A stretch of 64,000 nucleotides of DNA from Calidifontibacillus erzurumensis (GCF_013303125.1 NZ_JABTTE010000011.1:1-64000); one strand, 5' to 3'. Shown: positions 16,860 through 26,067, numbered from the stretch's first letter. Notes: generated by a model from the letters alone, not told the origin. Program-made: numbers and translations.

Positions 16860-17780
16860 TTGTGGTGGAAAATACGAACACTTCAAATATTAAGTGATCA
16901 CATGGAGAACTTATAACAGTTAACAGTTAAAAAAATGAAATATTTCAAAATAATGGAAAAATAATTATTGATAATAAAAGAATGCTCTTCGTTTTCTTAT
17001 TATTATTCAATATTATTAGCAAAAAATAATCTGCTAAATAAGGGATGGGTTTTATAAAGATTCATGAGGCGTATTATTTTAAGTTCTTTGAGGAAGAAAG
17101 GAAAATGTAATTCTTCTTATTTATTTTTTTCGTAAATAAAAAAATGGTTTCTTTCAGTAAATTAGTCATATGAGTCTTATTGGTGAAAAGAGGAATTTTT
17201 AAAAAATCAAATTTGAAAAATTAATGTCTATCCGAATTCATTCATAGAATTTTCTGGCAGTCACTAAAAATGGGTTCTTTATTTTACTACTATTTGCCAA
17301 GTCATTTACTTTGACACAAAAAAGTTAAATTTTGAGCATTCTAGAAAACTAGTAAAAAGCATATTGTTTTAAAATAACATCGCTTTGATTTTGTTCGCCG
17401 AATTGTTCGACATCTTTTACAAGTTTTTAATTCTTAAACACAAAAAGTTTTGTCTGATTTACAAAAAAAATTTCGTTTTCTGTTATTTTAACCGAATTTT
17501 TTGATGCGGTCTTTCTGTAAATTGAGCGATTGTTCACCGCACGAATTACAAGCAATACTAACTGATATTACGTGTTTTACTAGAGCGATTTGCGTGATAA
17601 CGCAATAAACTGTTCGTTATTACTAAGCAATAACTGCGTTTTATACGGTTACCTATATAATTCTAAAGATATTATTATCAAATTGTAAGGCAAAGTCATA
17701 AAGTATTCAATTGAGATGCTCTCAATTGAAATCAAATTGACATCAATGTTTTGATAAGCAACTTCAATGTTGTAATGCCT
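16860..17780. other. Long AT-rich leader region before the peptide cluster
   Basis: No gene was found in about 900 bases. Small perfect hairpins cluster towards the end: TTGCGT-GATA-ACGCAA (17590-17605), GTTATT / AATAAC (17616-17634) and the 11-bp pair at 17706-17730. A TTGACA lies at 17737-17742 but I see no matching -10 box. Confidence 0.5.
17706..17730. promoter_or_regulatory. Perfect inverted repeat upstream of the peptide cluster
   Basis: TTCAATTGAGA and TCTCAATTGAA are perfect 11-bp arms around TGC. It lies about 64 nt before the first small-peptide start. It could be an operator or an mRNA leader hairpin; there is no T-tract for a terminator. Confidence 0.55.
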
Positions 17781-17793
17781 GGAGGTGAAAAAA

Positions 17794-17901
17794 ATGCTAA
17801 ATTTCTTAGGTTTAGGCGATCTATTAGCTGGTCTAGGCAATTTACTAGGACAAGTAGCTGGTCTACTTGGTGGTTTATTAGGTGGTTTAGGTTTATTTTA
17901 A
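17794..17901 (+). CDS. Gly/Leu-rich small peptide A (35 aa)
   Basis: ATG 17794 follows GGAGGTG at 17781-17787. The 35-residue product begins MLNFLGLGDLLAGLGNLL and ends with GLLGGLLGGLGLF. It shares the C-terminal (GLLG)n glycine-zipper segment with the next three peptides but lacks their alternating Leu/Gly N-terminus, so it is the divergent member. It has no signal peptide of normal type; the peptide itself could insert into or lie on a membrane. I recognise no family. The gene is supported by the ribosome site and by its paralogs. Confidence 0.78.
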   Translation: MLNFLGLGDLLAGLGNLLGQVAGLLGGLLGGLGLF

Positions 17902-17974
17902 TATAAACTTAATAAACTCAATAAACTAATTTTTACTCAGTGAGCTTTTTTATTAAATTGAGGAGGTGAAGATA

Positions 17975-18088
17975 ATGTTAGATTTAGGTTTAGGATTAGG
18001 CTTATCCCTTGACCTTTTCACTGGTCTTGGCAGCATCCTAGGTGCAGTAGTTGGCCTTCTTGGCGGTTTGTTAGGTGGTTTACTATAA
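17975..18088 (+). CDS. Gly/Leu-rich small peptide B (37 aa)
   Basis: ATG 17975 follows GAGGAGGTG (17960-17968). The 37 residues have two parts. Residues 2-14 alternate Leu with Asp, Gly or Ser (LDLGLGLGLSLDL), a beta-strand pattern. Residues 15-37 end in GLLGGLLGGLL, a glycine-zipper-like hydrophobic segment. Compared with peptide D, 11 codons differ silently and only one changes the residue (Thr to Ser), which shows selection on the protein. Function is unknown. Confidence 0.85.
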   Translation: MLDLGLGLGLSLDLFTGLGSILGAVVGLLGGLLGGLL

Positions 18089-18140
18089 TACAAAAATTAT
18101 TCATTGGATCCTTTCATTTGCTTAAGAGGAGGTGAAAAAA

Positions 18141-18254
18141 ATGCTAGATTTAGGCTTAGGTTTAGGTTTATCTCTTGATTTATTAAACGGCCTTGGCAGC
18201 CTTTTAGGCGCAGTAGTTGGTCTTCTTGGCGGTTTATTAGGTGGTTTGCTATAA
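18141..18254 (+). CDS. Gly/Leu-rich small peptide C (37 aa)
   Basis: ATG 18141 follows AGAGGAGGTG (18126-18135). It has the same layout as B and D, but with LLNGLGSLL in the middle instead of LFTGLGSIL or LFSGLGSIL. The final GAVVGLLGGLLGGLL is unchanged. The short spacer to the next gene contains CGTTGA / TCAACG, a small hairpin. Probably co-transcribed with its neighbours, as spacers are only about 47-73 nt. Confidence 0.85.
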   Translation: MLDLGLGLGLSLDLLNGLGSLLGAVVGLLGGLLGGLL

Positions 18255-18301
18255 TGCAAACTCCCAATCGTTGATTTTTTCAACGAAAAGAGGTGAAAAA
18301 A

Positions 18302-18415
18302 ATGCTAGATTTAGGATTAGGTTTAGGTTTATCTCTTGACCTATTCTCTGGCCTTGGCAGCATCCTAGGTGCAGTAGTTGGTCTTCTTGGCGGTCTACTA
18401 GGTGGTTTATTATAA
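18302..18415 (+). CDS. Gly/Leu-rich small peptide D (37 aa)
   Basis: ATG 18302 follows AGAGGTG. Nearly identical in protein to peptide B, with Ser for Thr at residue 16, while synonymous codons have drifted. Last gene of the cluster; no further copy follows. The context (prkA upstream, an S-layer-type gene and yhbH downstream) suggests, but does not prove, a sporulation or surface role. Confidence 0.85.
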   Translation: MLDLGLGLGLSLDLFSGLGSILGAVVGLLGGLLGGLL

Positions 18416-18818
18416 TATTATGCTGATTTTTGATAGGTTCTCTGTTTGTAAGGAAGAGAACGCAAATAATTTATAGCAATAGGTCTAGCAAATAATATGC
18501 TGCGTATATAAAAAATGACGTTGGGGAATAGTAGAGGGACTCAATACCGGATTACATAAAATCTTGTAATCCTATAATTCCGATAAGTTTGGCAACTCAT
18601 TATAGCACAAATGATCTTTTCCTCCTTTTTCATCACAAAGGTTGAGTAGTTGATTGATAGAAAGCAGTTATGGTCTCGATTAGGAGCTTTCATTCTTCCA
18701 ACTATTCACCTAAAAAGTGTTGAAAAAGGAGGGGTAATCTATTTTTATGGTAGTTTGATTTGTCTCATCACCAGTTTTTGTAATTTGAAACAAGTGGTCG
18801 TTAACTGGATTTTTGATA
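18416..18818. other. Non-coding spacer after the peptide cluster
   Basis: No gene is supported. GGATTAC / GTAATCC at 18549-18572 forms a small hairpin 130 nt after the last peptide stop; it lacks a T-tract, so termination there is doubtful. An open frame from 18650 has no ribosome site and runs through the inverted repeat that follows. Confidence 0.5.
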
Positions 18819-18954
18819 CGACTGGACACTCTCCTTTTTTATCTTGTAACGATCCAGTTGGTGGAAAAGAAGCTGTCAAGTTTGGGGCCTTGGCAGCTTC
18901 TTTTCCACCAACTAAAAATCACAAACATGATGAAGAAGGAGAGTTTGGAAGTCG
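18819..18954. repeat. Large nested inverted repeat (MITE-like)
   Basis: Three levels of arms pair around one centre. The outer arms are CGACT / AGTCG (18819-18823, 18950-18954), the next ACTCTCCTT / AAGGAGAGT (18828-18836, 18936-18944), and the innermost a perfect 20-bp pair (18856-18875, 18894-18913; starts AGTTGGTGGAAAAG). A short CAAG / CTTG continues inwards. The ~136-nt palindrome carries no gene. Confidence 0.72.
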
Positions 18955-18964
18955 GTTTTATTGA

Positions 18965-19872
18965 GTGGACACATAAAATCCATCATATGAGAGTTCTAAA
19001 TGGATGAATATGTAAATAAACTTTTGGGGTACATTTTCATTTTGAAACTCAGTTCTTTTTTTGGCATTGGTAGGAGTCTAAATTTGTTTTCGCTGTTTTA
19101 GTATTCGAGGATGTAAGTTCATGCCTTCCATTTAGTAATTGGTGGCAATGTTGTAAGATGACTTGAAAGTTTTTTTTAAACTTGGAGTATGTGAAAAGTT
19201 CAACATTTTTTAATAGTTATTGGTGTTTGGTAAAAAGATTGAGGCGTAATATTTTTAGTGGTTCTCATGTAGTGTCATTGGTTGTTTTTTATTTCTAAAA
19301 CAGTACAAATTTTGCTTTCAATAGGCCCGTTTTCTTAAATTTTCCCTTACGAACTTTCTGAAAAACAAAAAAATATGAACGATCAAACGATTTCATAATG
19401 ACTTCCCTTTCAAAAAAGGGCAAAGCAAGATTTGGTTCTGTTTATCACTTTCATTCATGTTTTGGTGTTCACTAATCTTATTAAGAGGCGGCGGATTAGA
19501 GAAACCTATAACATTGCTTTCTGTTCTAAATATTAAATGATTAAAGGCAAGAACTTGTTCCAAGAAAAATCAAATGGGTTCAAAATACGTTGATCTCTTT
19601 TGAAAAGATGGCAAAGGTAGCGAATAATTTATGACAATTTTATGACAATTTTTATACGAGAAAAAACTGAAGGGTAACTACTGTTTTCTAGATTTTTTCT
19701 CACTGGATTAAGAAATGGGATAATAAAACTCCTGTAAAGCATCAATGAAAACATTTAGGCTTATCAAATACTTGATTGCCAGAATAAAAGGAAATTTTCT
19801 TTTTTCTGTTATTTCACAAATATTTGTAAAAAATCTAGCAAGCATACATTGGAAAAATTTTTCTATTACTCC
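18965..19872. other. AT-rich non-coding stretch
   Basis: About 900 bases without a supported gene on either strand and no clear repeat. It ends at the strong promoter of the S-layer-type gene. Confidence 0.45.
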
Positions 19873-19900
19873 TTGACATAAGACCACATTCATTTATAAT
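19873..19900 (+). promoter_or_regulatory. Sigma-A-type promoter of the SLH protein gene
   Basis: TTGACA (19873-19878) and TATAAT (19895-19900) match both consensus boxes exactly with a 16-bp spacer. It lies 46 nt before the GTG start at 19947. Such a perfect vegetative promoter suggests high expression in growing cells. Confidence 0.8.
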
Positions 19901-19946
19901 AAGCGGTGGTTGGAAAAATATGGAAAGAAAAGGAGATGGAAATCTT

Positions 19947-21656
19947 GTGCAAAGAAAAATAGCGGTCAGTTTGTTGTTGTCCTTTTTACTTATTTTTAGT
20001 CAATTAGCGCCATTTGTAGCCGCTAAAATGGACGATGTAAAAGGACACTGGGCTGAAAATGTAGTCACTAAGTGGGTCAATGAAGGGGTTATCAAAGGTT
20101 ATCCTGATGGGTCTTTCCGTCCGAATAACAATATTACTAGAGCAGAATTTGTAGCTTTAGTAAACCGTATGTTTGATCCAACCAGTTTATATCATGGAGC
20201 TTCTTTTAAAGACGTCAAGAAAAATCATTGGTTTTATAATGAAGTAATGCGTGCAGTAGAAAATGGGTACATCAGTGGTTATTCGGAAGGCCTTTTTAAA
20301 CCAAACCAAGCTATTACCCGTGAGGAAGTAGCAGCAGCTATTAGTCGTGTTGTTCGTTATCCTGATGTAGAAATGAATTATGTTAACAATTTTAAAGATG
20401 TTACTTTCATTTCTGAATGGGCGAAGTTCTCAATTAACATAGTTGCTGGTCACGGAGTAATGAGCGGTTATCCAGATGGAACGTTTAAACCACTTAATCC
20501 AATTACACGTGCAGAAGTTGTTCAAGTCCTTGATAATCTTTATAGATTGATCCAATTAGGAAAAGTATCTATTAAACAAGGAATTGTAGGAACAGTTCTT
20601 TATAAAGGTCAACCAGTAGATAAAGCTCCAGTTACATTATTTGAAGCAAATAATTACTGGCCATTGAAAACTGTTAAAACAAACGCTGAAGGTGTATATG
20701 CAATTGAAGCAAAAGATGGAACTTATGATTTAACAGTTCAACATAATAATTTAGTAGGTTATACAACTGATGCTGTCGTTAAAGGAAATATTATTAACAG
20801 AACAATCGAATTGCAAGAAGGGGTAAAAGTATTCGGTTACCTTAAATTAAAAGGAAAAAATAAAGACAAAGTTGATTACAGAGATGTAAAATTAGCGTTT
20901 ACATCTGATGTTACCTTTATCACGAATGTTGATAGAGATTGGAATTTCCAAATTTACGTGCTGCCAAATAAAAAGTACACAATCCGATTACTGCTAATGA
21001 AACATAACCGAGCTATTACAATAAAAGATAATGTCTCTATCGGTGATGACGATGAAGATCTTGGTGAAATTGAAGTAGAAATTCCAGATAACATCGGCAA
21101 CGGCGGTAGCGGCGGTAATGGCGGCAGTGGCGGTAATGGCGGCAGCAACGGCGGCAACAATGGTGGTAACAACGGTGGTAACAACGGCGGCAACAACGGC
21201 GGTAACAATGGCGGAAATAACGGCGGAAATAATGGCGGTAACAATGGCGGCAACAACGGCGGTAACAATGGCGGCAACAACGGCGGTAACAATGGCGGCA
21301 ACAACGGCGGAAATAATGGCGGAAATAATGGTGGCAATAACGGCGGCAACAATGGTGGCAACAATGGCGGAAATAACGGCGGCGGAAAAGGCGGCGTTAT
21401 TGTAGATGTTGAAGCTGGTGGCGGCGGCACAAGCGTTGACGTTGAAGCTGGTGACGTAAGCGTAGGTGTTGATACTGGTAATAAAGCCAATAATGGCAGC
21501 GGCGGTGTAAATGTAAGTGTTGGAGCTGGTACTAGCAGCAGTAGCAACAATAACAACACTAGCGGCGGTGTAAGTACTGGTGTTACAACCGGCGGAGGAA
21601 AAACTAGCGTTAATGTAAGTGCAGGTAAAGTAAATATTGGTATTAATCTACCATAA
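19947..21656 (+). CDS. S-layer-homology protein with Asn-Gly-Gly repeat region
   Basis: AAAGGAGA at 19929-19936 points to GTG 19947; an in-frame ATG at 19920 has no ribosome site. The ~569 residues contain a signal peptide (cut near APFVAA-K) and three SLH domains (residues about 20-200: GHWAENVV..GYPDGSFRP, NHWFYNEV..GYSEGLFKP, SEWAKFSI..GYPDGTFKP) for binding pyruvylated wall polymer. A carboxypeptidase-regulatory-like beta domain follows (GVYAIEAKDGTYDLTV), then a ~95-residue (NGG)n/(NNGG)n tract and a C-terminal beta-like repeat (VDVEAG, VNVSVGAG, VNVSAG, ending INLP). Exported and wall-bound; ligand unknown. Repeat length may vary between strains. Confidence 0.87.
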   Translation: MQRKIAVSLLLSFLLIFSQLAPFVAAKMDDVKGHWAENVVTKWVNEGVIKGYPDGSFRPNNNITRAEFVALVNRMFDPTSLYHGASFKDVKKNHWFYNEVMRAVENGYISGYSEGLFKPNQAITREEVAAAISRVVRYPDVEMNYVNNFKDVTFISEWAKFSINIVAGHGVMSGYPDGTFKPLNPITRAEVVQVLDNLYRLIQLGKVSIKQGIVGTVLYKGQPVDKAPVTLFEANNYWPLKTVKTNAEGVYAIEAKDGTYDLTVQHNNLVGYTTDAVVKGNIINRTIELQEGVKVFGYLKLKGKNKDKVDYRDVKLAFTSDVTFITNVDRDWNFQIYVLPNKKYTIRLLLMKHNRAITIKDNVSIGDDDEDLGEIEVEIPDNIGNGGSGGNGGSGGNGGSNGGNNGGNNGGNNGGNNGGNNGGNNGGNNGGNNGGNNGGNNGGNNGGNNGGNNGGNNGGNNGGNNGGNNGGNNGGNNGGGKGGVIVDVEAGGGGTSVDVEAGDVSVGVDTGNKANNGSGGVNVSVGAGTSSSSNNNNTSGGVSTGVTTGGGKTSVNVSAGKVNIGINLP

Positions 21657-21674
21657 AATTACAAAATAAATGAG

Positions 21675-21724
21675 AAAGGTTGTTTCTAAGTCAAAATATT
21701 GGCTATAGAAACAACCTTTTTATT
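21675..21724 (+). terminator. Strong terminator
   Basis: AAAGGTTGTTTCTA and TAGAAACAACCTTT form a perfect 14-bp stem followed by TTTTATTTTG, 18 nt behind the SLH gene stop. Confidence 0.92.
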
Positions 21725-21729
21725 TTGTA

Positions 21730-22550
21730 ATCTAACAGCAAAGCTCTCTAATTTTTTGAATGAAATTTTTGGATACATGTGTTTTAATTTAATAGTAGGA
21801 AACTGATTAGAATTGTTTTCATTCTCAAAAATATTCATGTTCTTTTATCCACAACTAAAATGAAATAATTGTTCTCCTTCTTATTTTCAAAGAAATATGC
21901 TTTTATCTATTTTTGATCAGCTTTTTGTTTAACTCATTGGAATAAAGTTAAAAATTGTTTCATTAATAGGTTTTTGTTTTTAATCGAAATTTTCCGGTTT
22001 CAGTTCTTGTACATTGTTTATTTAGGAGCTTACTATTGGGACGAATTTTTGAGATTATCAAATGCATAATATCAATCAATAGTTTAGATGAATGCAACTG
22101 TGGAACTTTTTTGTATGTATTTCTTTTGAAAAACTTTTTTATTAAAGTTTTAACAATATTTTTGTTCAAAAGTTTTACTTCTTATTGTTTGGAATAACTT
22201 TCCAACTTGTTAAAAGGGGATCTTTTTACTAAAAAAATTTATAAACGGGAAAATCTATTGTTCTTTTATGCAACAAATGTTTTTGCCTCTAAAAAAACAG
22301 TCGTATTCCGACATCTGTAAGTACTTATCCTCCTATAAACCTTCGAATATCAACATTTTGCCTACCATTTTCAGACATGCCTAATCAAATTCGCCTTGAC
22401 CTTGTCCATTTTTTTGGAAAAGTTAAATTTTCATAGCAATTATTTAAAACGAATGCATAGGATAAAGTAAACTTATAATTTACAATCCTTTCACATTAGC
22501 ATATGAACATTACGAATGTTTGTTACTAAAATGACAAATACGTGTAGGGA
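21730..22550. other. AT-rich non-coding stretch before yhbH
   Basis: About 800 bases with no supported gene. It presumably holds the yhbH promoter near its end; a sporulation-type -10 such as CATATGAACAT near 22499 is possible but not convincing. Confidence 0.45.
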
Positions 22551-22561
22551 GGGGAAATGAA

Positions 22562-23731
22562 ATGTCAACAGGCAACAATAACCATTTTACAATCTCAGAG
22601 GAAGACTGGTCCCTCCATAGAAAAGGTCATGATGATCAACAACGACATCAAGAAAAAGTAAAAGAAGCGATTAAAAATAATTTGCCAGATCTTATAACTG
22701 AAGAAAGCATAATCATGTCCAATGGAAGGGACGTCGTGAAAATTCCGATCCGATCCTTAGACGAATATAAAATCCGTTATAACTACGATAAGACGAAGCA
22801 TGTCGGTCAAGGAGACGGGGAAAGTCAAGTTGGAGATATTGTCGCTCGCGACGGTTCAGGTGAAAAAGGCCCTGGAAAAGGAACCGGTGCCGGGAATTTG
22901 CCGGGTGAAGATTATTTTGAAGCTGAAGTAACATTAATGGAAATTGAAGAAGAGCTGTTCAAAGAGTTGGAGTTGCCAAACTTGAAGCAAAAAGAACGTG
23001 ATGAAAATGTTGTTACAAACATTGATTTTAACGATATACGAAAAACGGGCTTAATGGGAAATATTGATAAAAGACGGACGTTAAAAAATGCCTTTTTACG
23101 AAATGCCATGCGTGGGGCTCCGGGATTTCAGCCTATTTATCGGGAAGATATACGTTTCAAAACTTGGAATGAAGTTGTCAAGCCGGAATCAAAAGCTGTT
23201 GTCCTTGCCATGATGGATACATCAGGATCTATGGGAATATGGGAGAAATATATGGCACGGAGCTTTTTCTTCTGGATGACACGTTTTCTCCGGACGAAAT
23301 ATGAAACGGTTGAAATTGAATTCATCGCTCATCACACGGAAGCCAAAGTTGTATCAGAAGAAGACTTTTTCTCTAAAGGAGAAAGTGGAGGTACGATTTG
23401 TTCATCTGCTTATCGCAAAGCTTTAGACATCATTGAAGAAAAATATAATCCGAATAGGTATAATATTTATCCTTTTCATTTTTCCGATGGCGATAATTTA
23501 ACATCTGACAATGCGCGTTGTGTCAAGCTTGTTCAAGAATTAATGAAAGTGTCAAACATGTTTGGATATGGGGAAGTCAACCAATATAACAGACATTCCA
23601 CATTAATGTCCGCCTATAAAAATATTAAGGATGAAAAATTCCGCTATTATATTCTTAAACAAAAATCAGACGTGTATCAAGCGATGAAAAGTTTCTTCCG
23701 AAAAGAAAACGAAAGCAAGGCATTTCTATAA
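22562..23731 (+). CDS. yhbH: Sporulation protein YhbH (DUF444)
   Basis: This 389-residue protein has the DUF444 layout: a charged N-terminal half with a Gly-rich linker ([19 protein letters not shown], residues about 98-120), then a von Willebrand A-like domain with a metal site [12 protein letters not shown] near residue 220 and FSDGD near residue 315. It works with PrkA and SpoVR in sporulating Bacillus and in enterobacterial YeaG-YeaH-YcgB. GAGGGG precedes ATG 22562. Here it is about 8 kb from prkA, instead of being close to it. Confidence 0.93.
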   Translation: MSTGNNNHFTISEEDWSLHRKGHDDQQRHQEKVKEAIKNNLPDLITEESIIMSNGRDVVKIPIRSLDEYKIRYNYDKTKHVGQGDGESQVGDIVARDGSGEKGPGKGTGAGNLPGEDYFEAEVTLMEIEEELFKELELPNLKQKERDENVVTNIDFNDIRKTGLMGNIDKRRTLKNAFLRNAMRGAPGFQPIYREDIRFKTWNEVVKPESKAVVLAMMDTSGSMGIWEKYMARSFFFWMTRFLRTKYETVEIEFIAHHTEAKVVSEEDFFSKGESGGTICSSAYRKALDIIEEKYNPNRYNIYPFHFSDGDNLTSDNARCVKLVQELMKVSNMFGYGEVNQYNRHSTLMSAYKNIKDEKFRYYILKQKSDVYQAMKSFFRKENESKAFL

Positions 23732-23741
23732 AAAAATGAGA

Positions 23742-23787
23742 GGGGCAATTCAATCGTCCGCTATTTTGACTTTGAATGCCCCATTTT
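23742..23787. terminator. Bidirectional terminator
   Basis: GGGGCATTC-type arms (GGGGCAATTC and GAATGCCCC) pair between the convergent yhbH and mreB-like genes, with an A-run before and TTTT after the stem. Confidence 0.75.
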
Positions 23788-23811
23788 ATATGATGGTTGT
23801 TTTCGTTTTCT

Positions 23812-24849
23812 TTAATTTGCAGCTTTAACTTTTTTATTGTTATTTTTCATGCCGATGGCCTTACCAGCACCAATGACAACAGCTTCAAGCGGTGAAGGTG
23901 CGATGTGGACCGGCAAATTGATTTTTTCATTTAAAAGTTGTTGGATACCATTTAAAAGCGCACCGCCTCCGGTCAAAATGATTCCATAATCAACGATATC
24001 ACCGCTTAATTCCGGTGGGCATTCTTCTAGTGTAGTGCGAATAATGGTAATCATTTGCTCAAGAGATTCTTTCATCGCTTCATGGATTTCCTTTGAAGAT
24101 ATTGGAATCGTTTTTGGCAATCCTGTCACTAAATCTCTTCCTCGGGCACTTGTTGTAATTTCCTCATGATTCTCCGTTGCATAGCCAGCTTCCATTTTTA
24201 AAAGTTCTGCAGTTTGGGTGCCGATCAAGAGGTTGTATTTTTTTCGGATATATTGGACGATGTCATCATCCAATTGTTCACCGCCGATTTTTAACGAATG
24301 GCATGCAACAACGCCGCCATAGGAAATGATTGCAACTTCCGTCGTTCCTCCGCCAATATCAACGATCATATTGGCGATTGGTTCATCTACAGGCAAACCA
24401 GCTCCAATGGCTGCAGCAATCGTATTTTCGATAATTTGAACAGTTTTAGCACCGCAGCTCTTTAGAGCGTCTACAATCGCTCGGCGCTCGACTGGGGTAG
24501 AGTTCGTTGGAGCTGTAATCGTGGCATGTAGTTTTTTAAAGGTGAAACTCTTTTTAAATTTCGTTTTTTTCATTAAAAACGTTAAAATTTGCGCTGTTCG
24601 GTTGTAGTCGGAAATAACCCCGTTTTTGATCGGATAAATCACTTCTAGATGCTCTGGTGTTTTGCCGATCATATTTTTGGCCTCAATACCAATGGCCTCG
24701 ATTTGTTTCGTGTTTGTATTAATAGCAACGACAGAAGGCTCGTTAAAAATAATTCCTTTACCTTTTTGATGGACTAATATATTTGTTGATCCTAAATCAA
24801 TACCAATTTCTATATTATTGTTTGTAAACATTTCAATCATCCAATCCAC
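23812..24849 (-). CDS. MreB-family actin-like protein (MreBH/Mbl-like)
   Basis: The 345-residue product has actin-fold ATP motifs [11 protein letters not shown] (phosphate 1, near residue 16), [13 protein letters not shown] (phosphate 2, near residue 166) and [12 protein letters not shown] (adenosine). MreB proteins polymerise under the membrane and guide lateral wall synthesis; MreBH and Mbl are stand-alone paralogs in Bacillus, while MreB sits with mreCD. No mreC is next to it, so a paralog is likely. The true start may be the ATG at [10 protein letters not shown], six codons in. Confidence 0.88.
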   Translation of the reverse strand: MDWMIEMFTNNNIEIGIDLGSTNILVHQKGKGIIFNEPSVVAINTNTKQIEAIGIEAKNMIGKTPEHLEVIYPIKNGVISDYNRTAQILTFLMKKTKFKKSFTFKKLHATITAPTNSTPVERRAIVDALKSCGAKTVQIIENTIAAAIGAGLPVDEPIANMIVDIGGGTTEVAIISYGGVVACHSLKIGGEQLDDDIVQYIRKKYNLLIGTQTAELLKMEAGYATENHEEITTSARGRDLVTGLPKTIPISSKEIHEAMKESLEQMITIIRTTLEECPPELSGDIVDYGIILTGGGALLNGIQQLLNEKINLPVHIAPSPLEAVVIGAGKAIGMKNNNKKVKAAN

Positions 24850-24943
24850 GTAAGAAATAATTTCTCAATAAATTATTTCTTTGGATTGGTTATTTTTTTG
24901 GGGGTAGCTTCAAGAAGTTTGTTCGTTTTTGTCGAAAACAATG

Positions 24944-24961
24944 TTTTGAAGCGCTTCAAAA
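24944..24961. promoter_or_regulatory. 18-bp perfect palindrome upstream of the mreB-like gene
   Basis: TTTTGAAGCGCTTCAAAA is fully symmetric with a central CG, as in LacI/GalR-type operators. It lies about 95 nt before the mreB-like start. Regulator unknown. Confidence 0.5.
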
Positions 24962-25107
24962 GTTTGTTCATTTCTGTTGAATATCGTTGTTAAGGAATTT
25001 TCGCCTTAAAATTTTGTTCATTTATGAATACATCTACTTTATTCCATAGCAAAAAAGTTTGATTGTTGAATAATCGTTTTACGGGCACTTCAAATTTAAT
25101 CCAAAAG

Positions 25108-25512
25108 CTAAAAAAGCCTGTTCAACTTTGACTGATATCTTTTGAACGCTCCAGTTTGGCCCATTTTTCTTTTTTCCATTAATAAATTGAAACGGATAAG
25201 TTTTTCATTGAGCTTTCGTTTTAATTGTTCTTTTTCTTCTTCATCATAGCAGCAAGCGATCAAATCCTCGATTTCGAGCATTTCTTTTTTAATCTGCATT
25301 TCTTCAGGGATCATTCCAGCATTTTTTAATATTTTATAGCCGATTCTAAGCTCACTCGGAACATGGGCTAAATCATCTTTTGGAAGGGGTTTTCCTTTAC
25401 CGGGAAGATTATCAAATTCTTTATTTTTCATAGCTTCTTTAATTCTTTCTTCCGCTAAAATTGAAAATAAGTCCACTTGTTTCACCTCTTTTGACCGGGT
25501 TTCCCGATCCAT
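25108..25512 (-). CDS. DUF1992 (DnaJC28-like) protein
   Basis: The 134 residues contain the DUF1992 signature: a helix (LAEERIKEAMKNKEFDNLPGKGKPLP) then ELRIGYKILKNAGMIPEE. The family is widespread and of unknown role; it is related to the DnaJC28 C-terminal domain. Its ATG overlaps the stop of the cupin gene by one base (TAATG), so both are translated from one mRNA. Confidence 0.85.
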   Translation of the reverse strand: MDRETRSKEVKQVDLFSILAEERIKEAMKNKEFDNLPGKGKPLPKDDLAHVPSELRIGYKILKNAGMIPEEMQIKKEMLEIEDLIACCYDEEEKEQLKRKLNEKLIRFNLLMEKRKMGQTGAFKRYQSKLNRLF

Positions 25513-25853
25513 TAAATATTTTCCGCATATTTTTCATTCGGAATTTTATTCAGCATTACATAAAGGCTTACTGGCATGCTGCCGCTATTTTTGAATGCTA
25601 ATTTTTCATCCCCGCCGCAATGGACCACATCATTTGCAGAAACCGGGATTTCTTTTCCATCGATAATGAATGTTCCTTCACCATCTAAAACAAGCAAGTA
25701 AACTTCAGTACCAGGGTGAGCGTGCTCTGGAAGTTCTTGACCAGGCATGAAGTTTAACAAAAATACTGTACTTTCACCTTTTTTAAAAATAATTCTTTTC
25801 GTAAATTTTTCATCTTGAAACTCTTTAAATGATTGAAGGGATTGTTTTTCCAT
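25512..25853 (-). CDS. Cupin-domain protein
   Basis: AAGGAGA precedes the ATG at 25853, giving 113 residues; a longer upstream frame has no ribosome site. It has a single cupin barrel with motif 1 LPEHAHPGTEVYLLVLDGEGTF and motif 2 VSANDVVHCGGDEKLAFKN. Metal ligands His, His and Glu are present in motif 1, and a His lies in motif 2. Substrate unknown. Operon with the DUF1992 gene. Confidence 0.83.
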   Translation of the reverse strand: MEKQSLQSFKEFQDEKFTKRIIFKKGESTVFLLNFMPGQELPEHAHPGTEVYLLVLDGEGTFIIDGKEIPVSANDVVHCGGDEKLAFKNSGSMPVSLYVMLNKIPNEKYAENI

Positions 25854-26067
25854 TGTACATTCTCCTTTATAAAATTTTAATGTAATCATCTGTAACTTGA
25901 GAGAGGCCACATCGTTATGCAGTTTTTTAATCATCTCTACACTCATGAAAGTTCGCATAAAAAATGCTTCATACTTCCATTAAGACCTACTTTATGAATG
26001 CCAATGTCTTAAAAAACAAAATAAAAGCATATCAATAAAGAGTGTTGCTTTTTTCTAACTTTTTCAT

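Noticed and set aside
18650-18964. 104-codon open frame on the plus strand
   Set aside because: It has no ribosome site, runs through the large inverted repeat and shows no family resemblance; probably chance.
20954-21559. Long minus-strand frame rich in Leu and Pro
   Set aside because: It is the complement of the Asn-Gly-Gly codon repeat of the SLH protein gene; repeat DNA leaves several frames open.
22440-22560. Sporulation sigma-E promoter for yhbH
   Set aside because: CATA-like -10 candidates exist but no convincing -35 with correct spacing; not listed as a feature.
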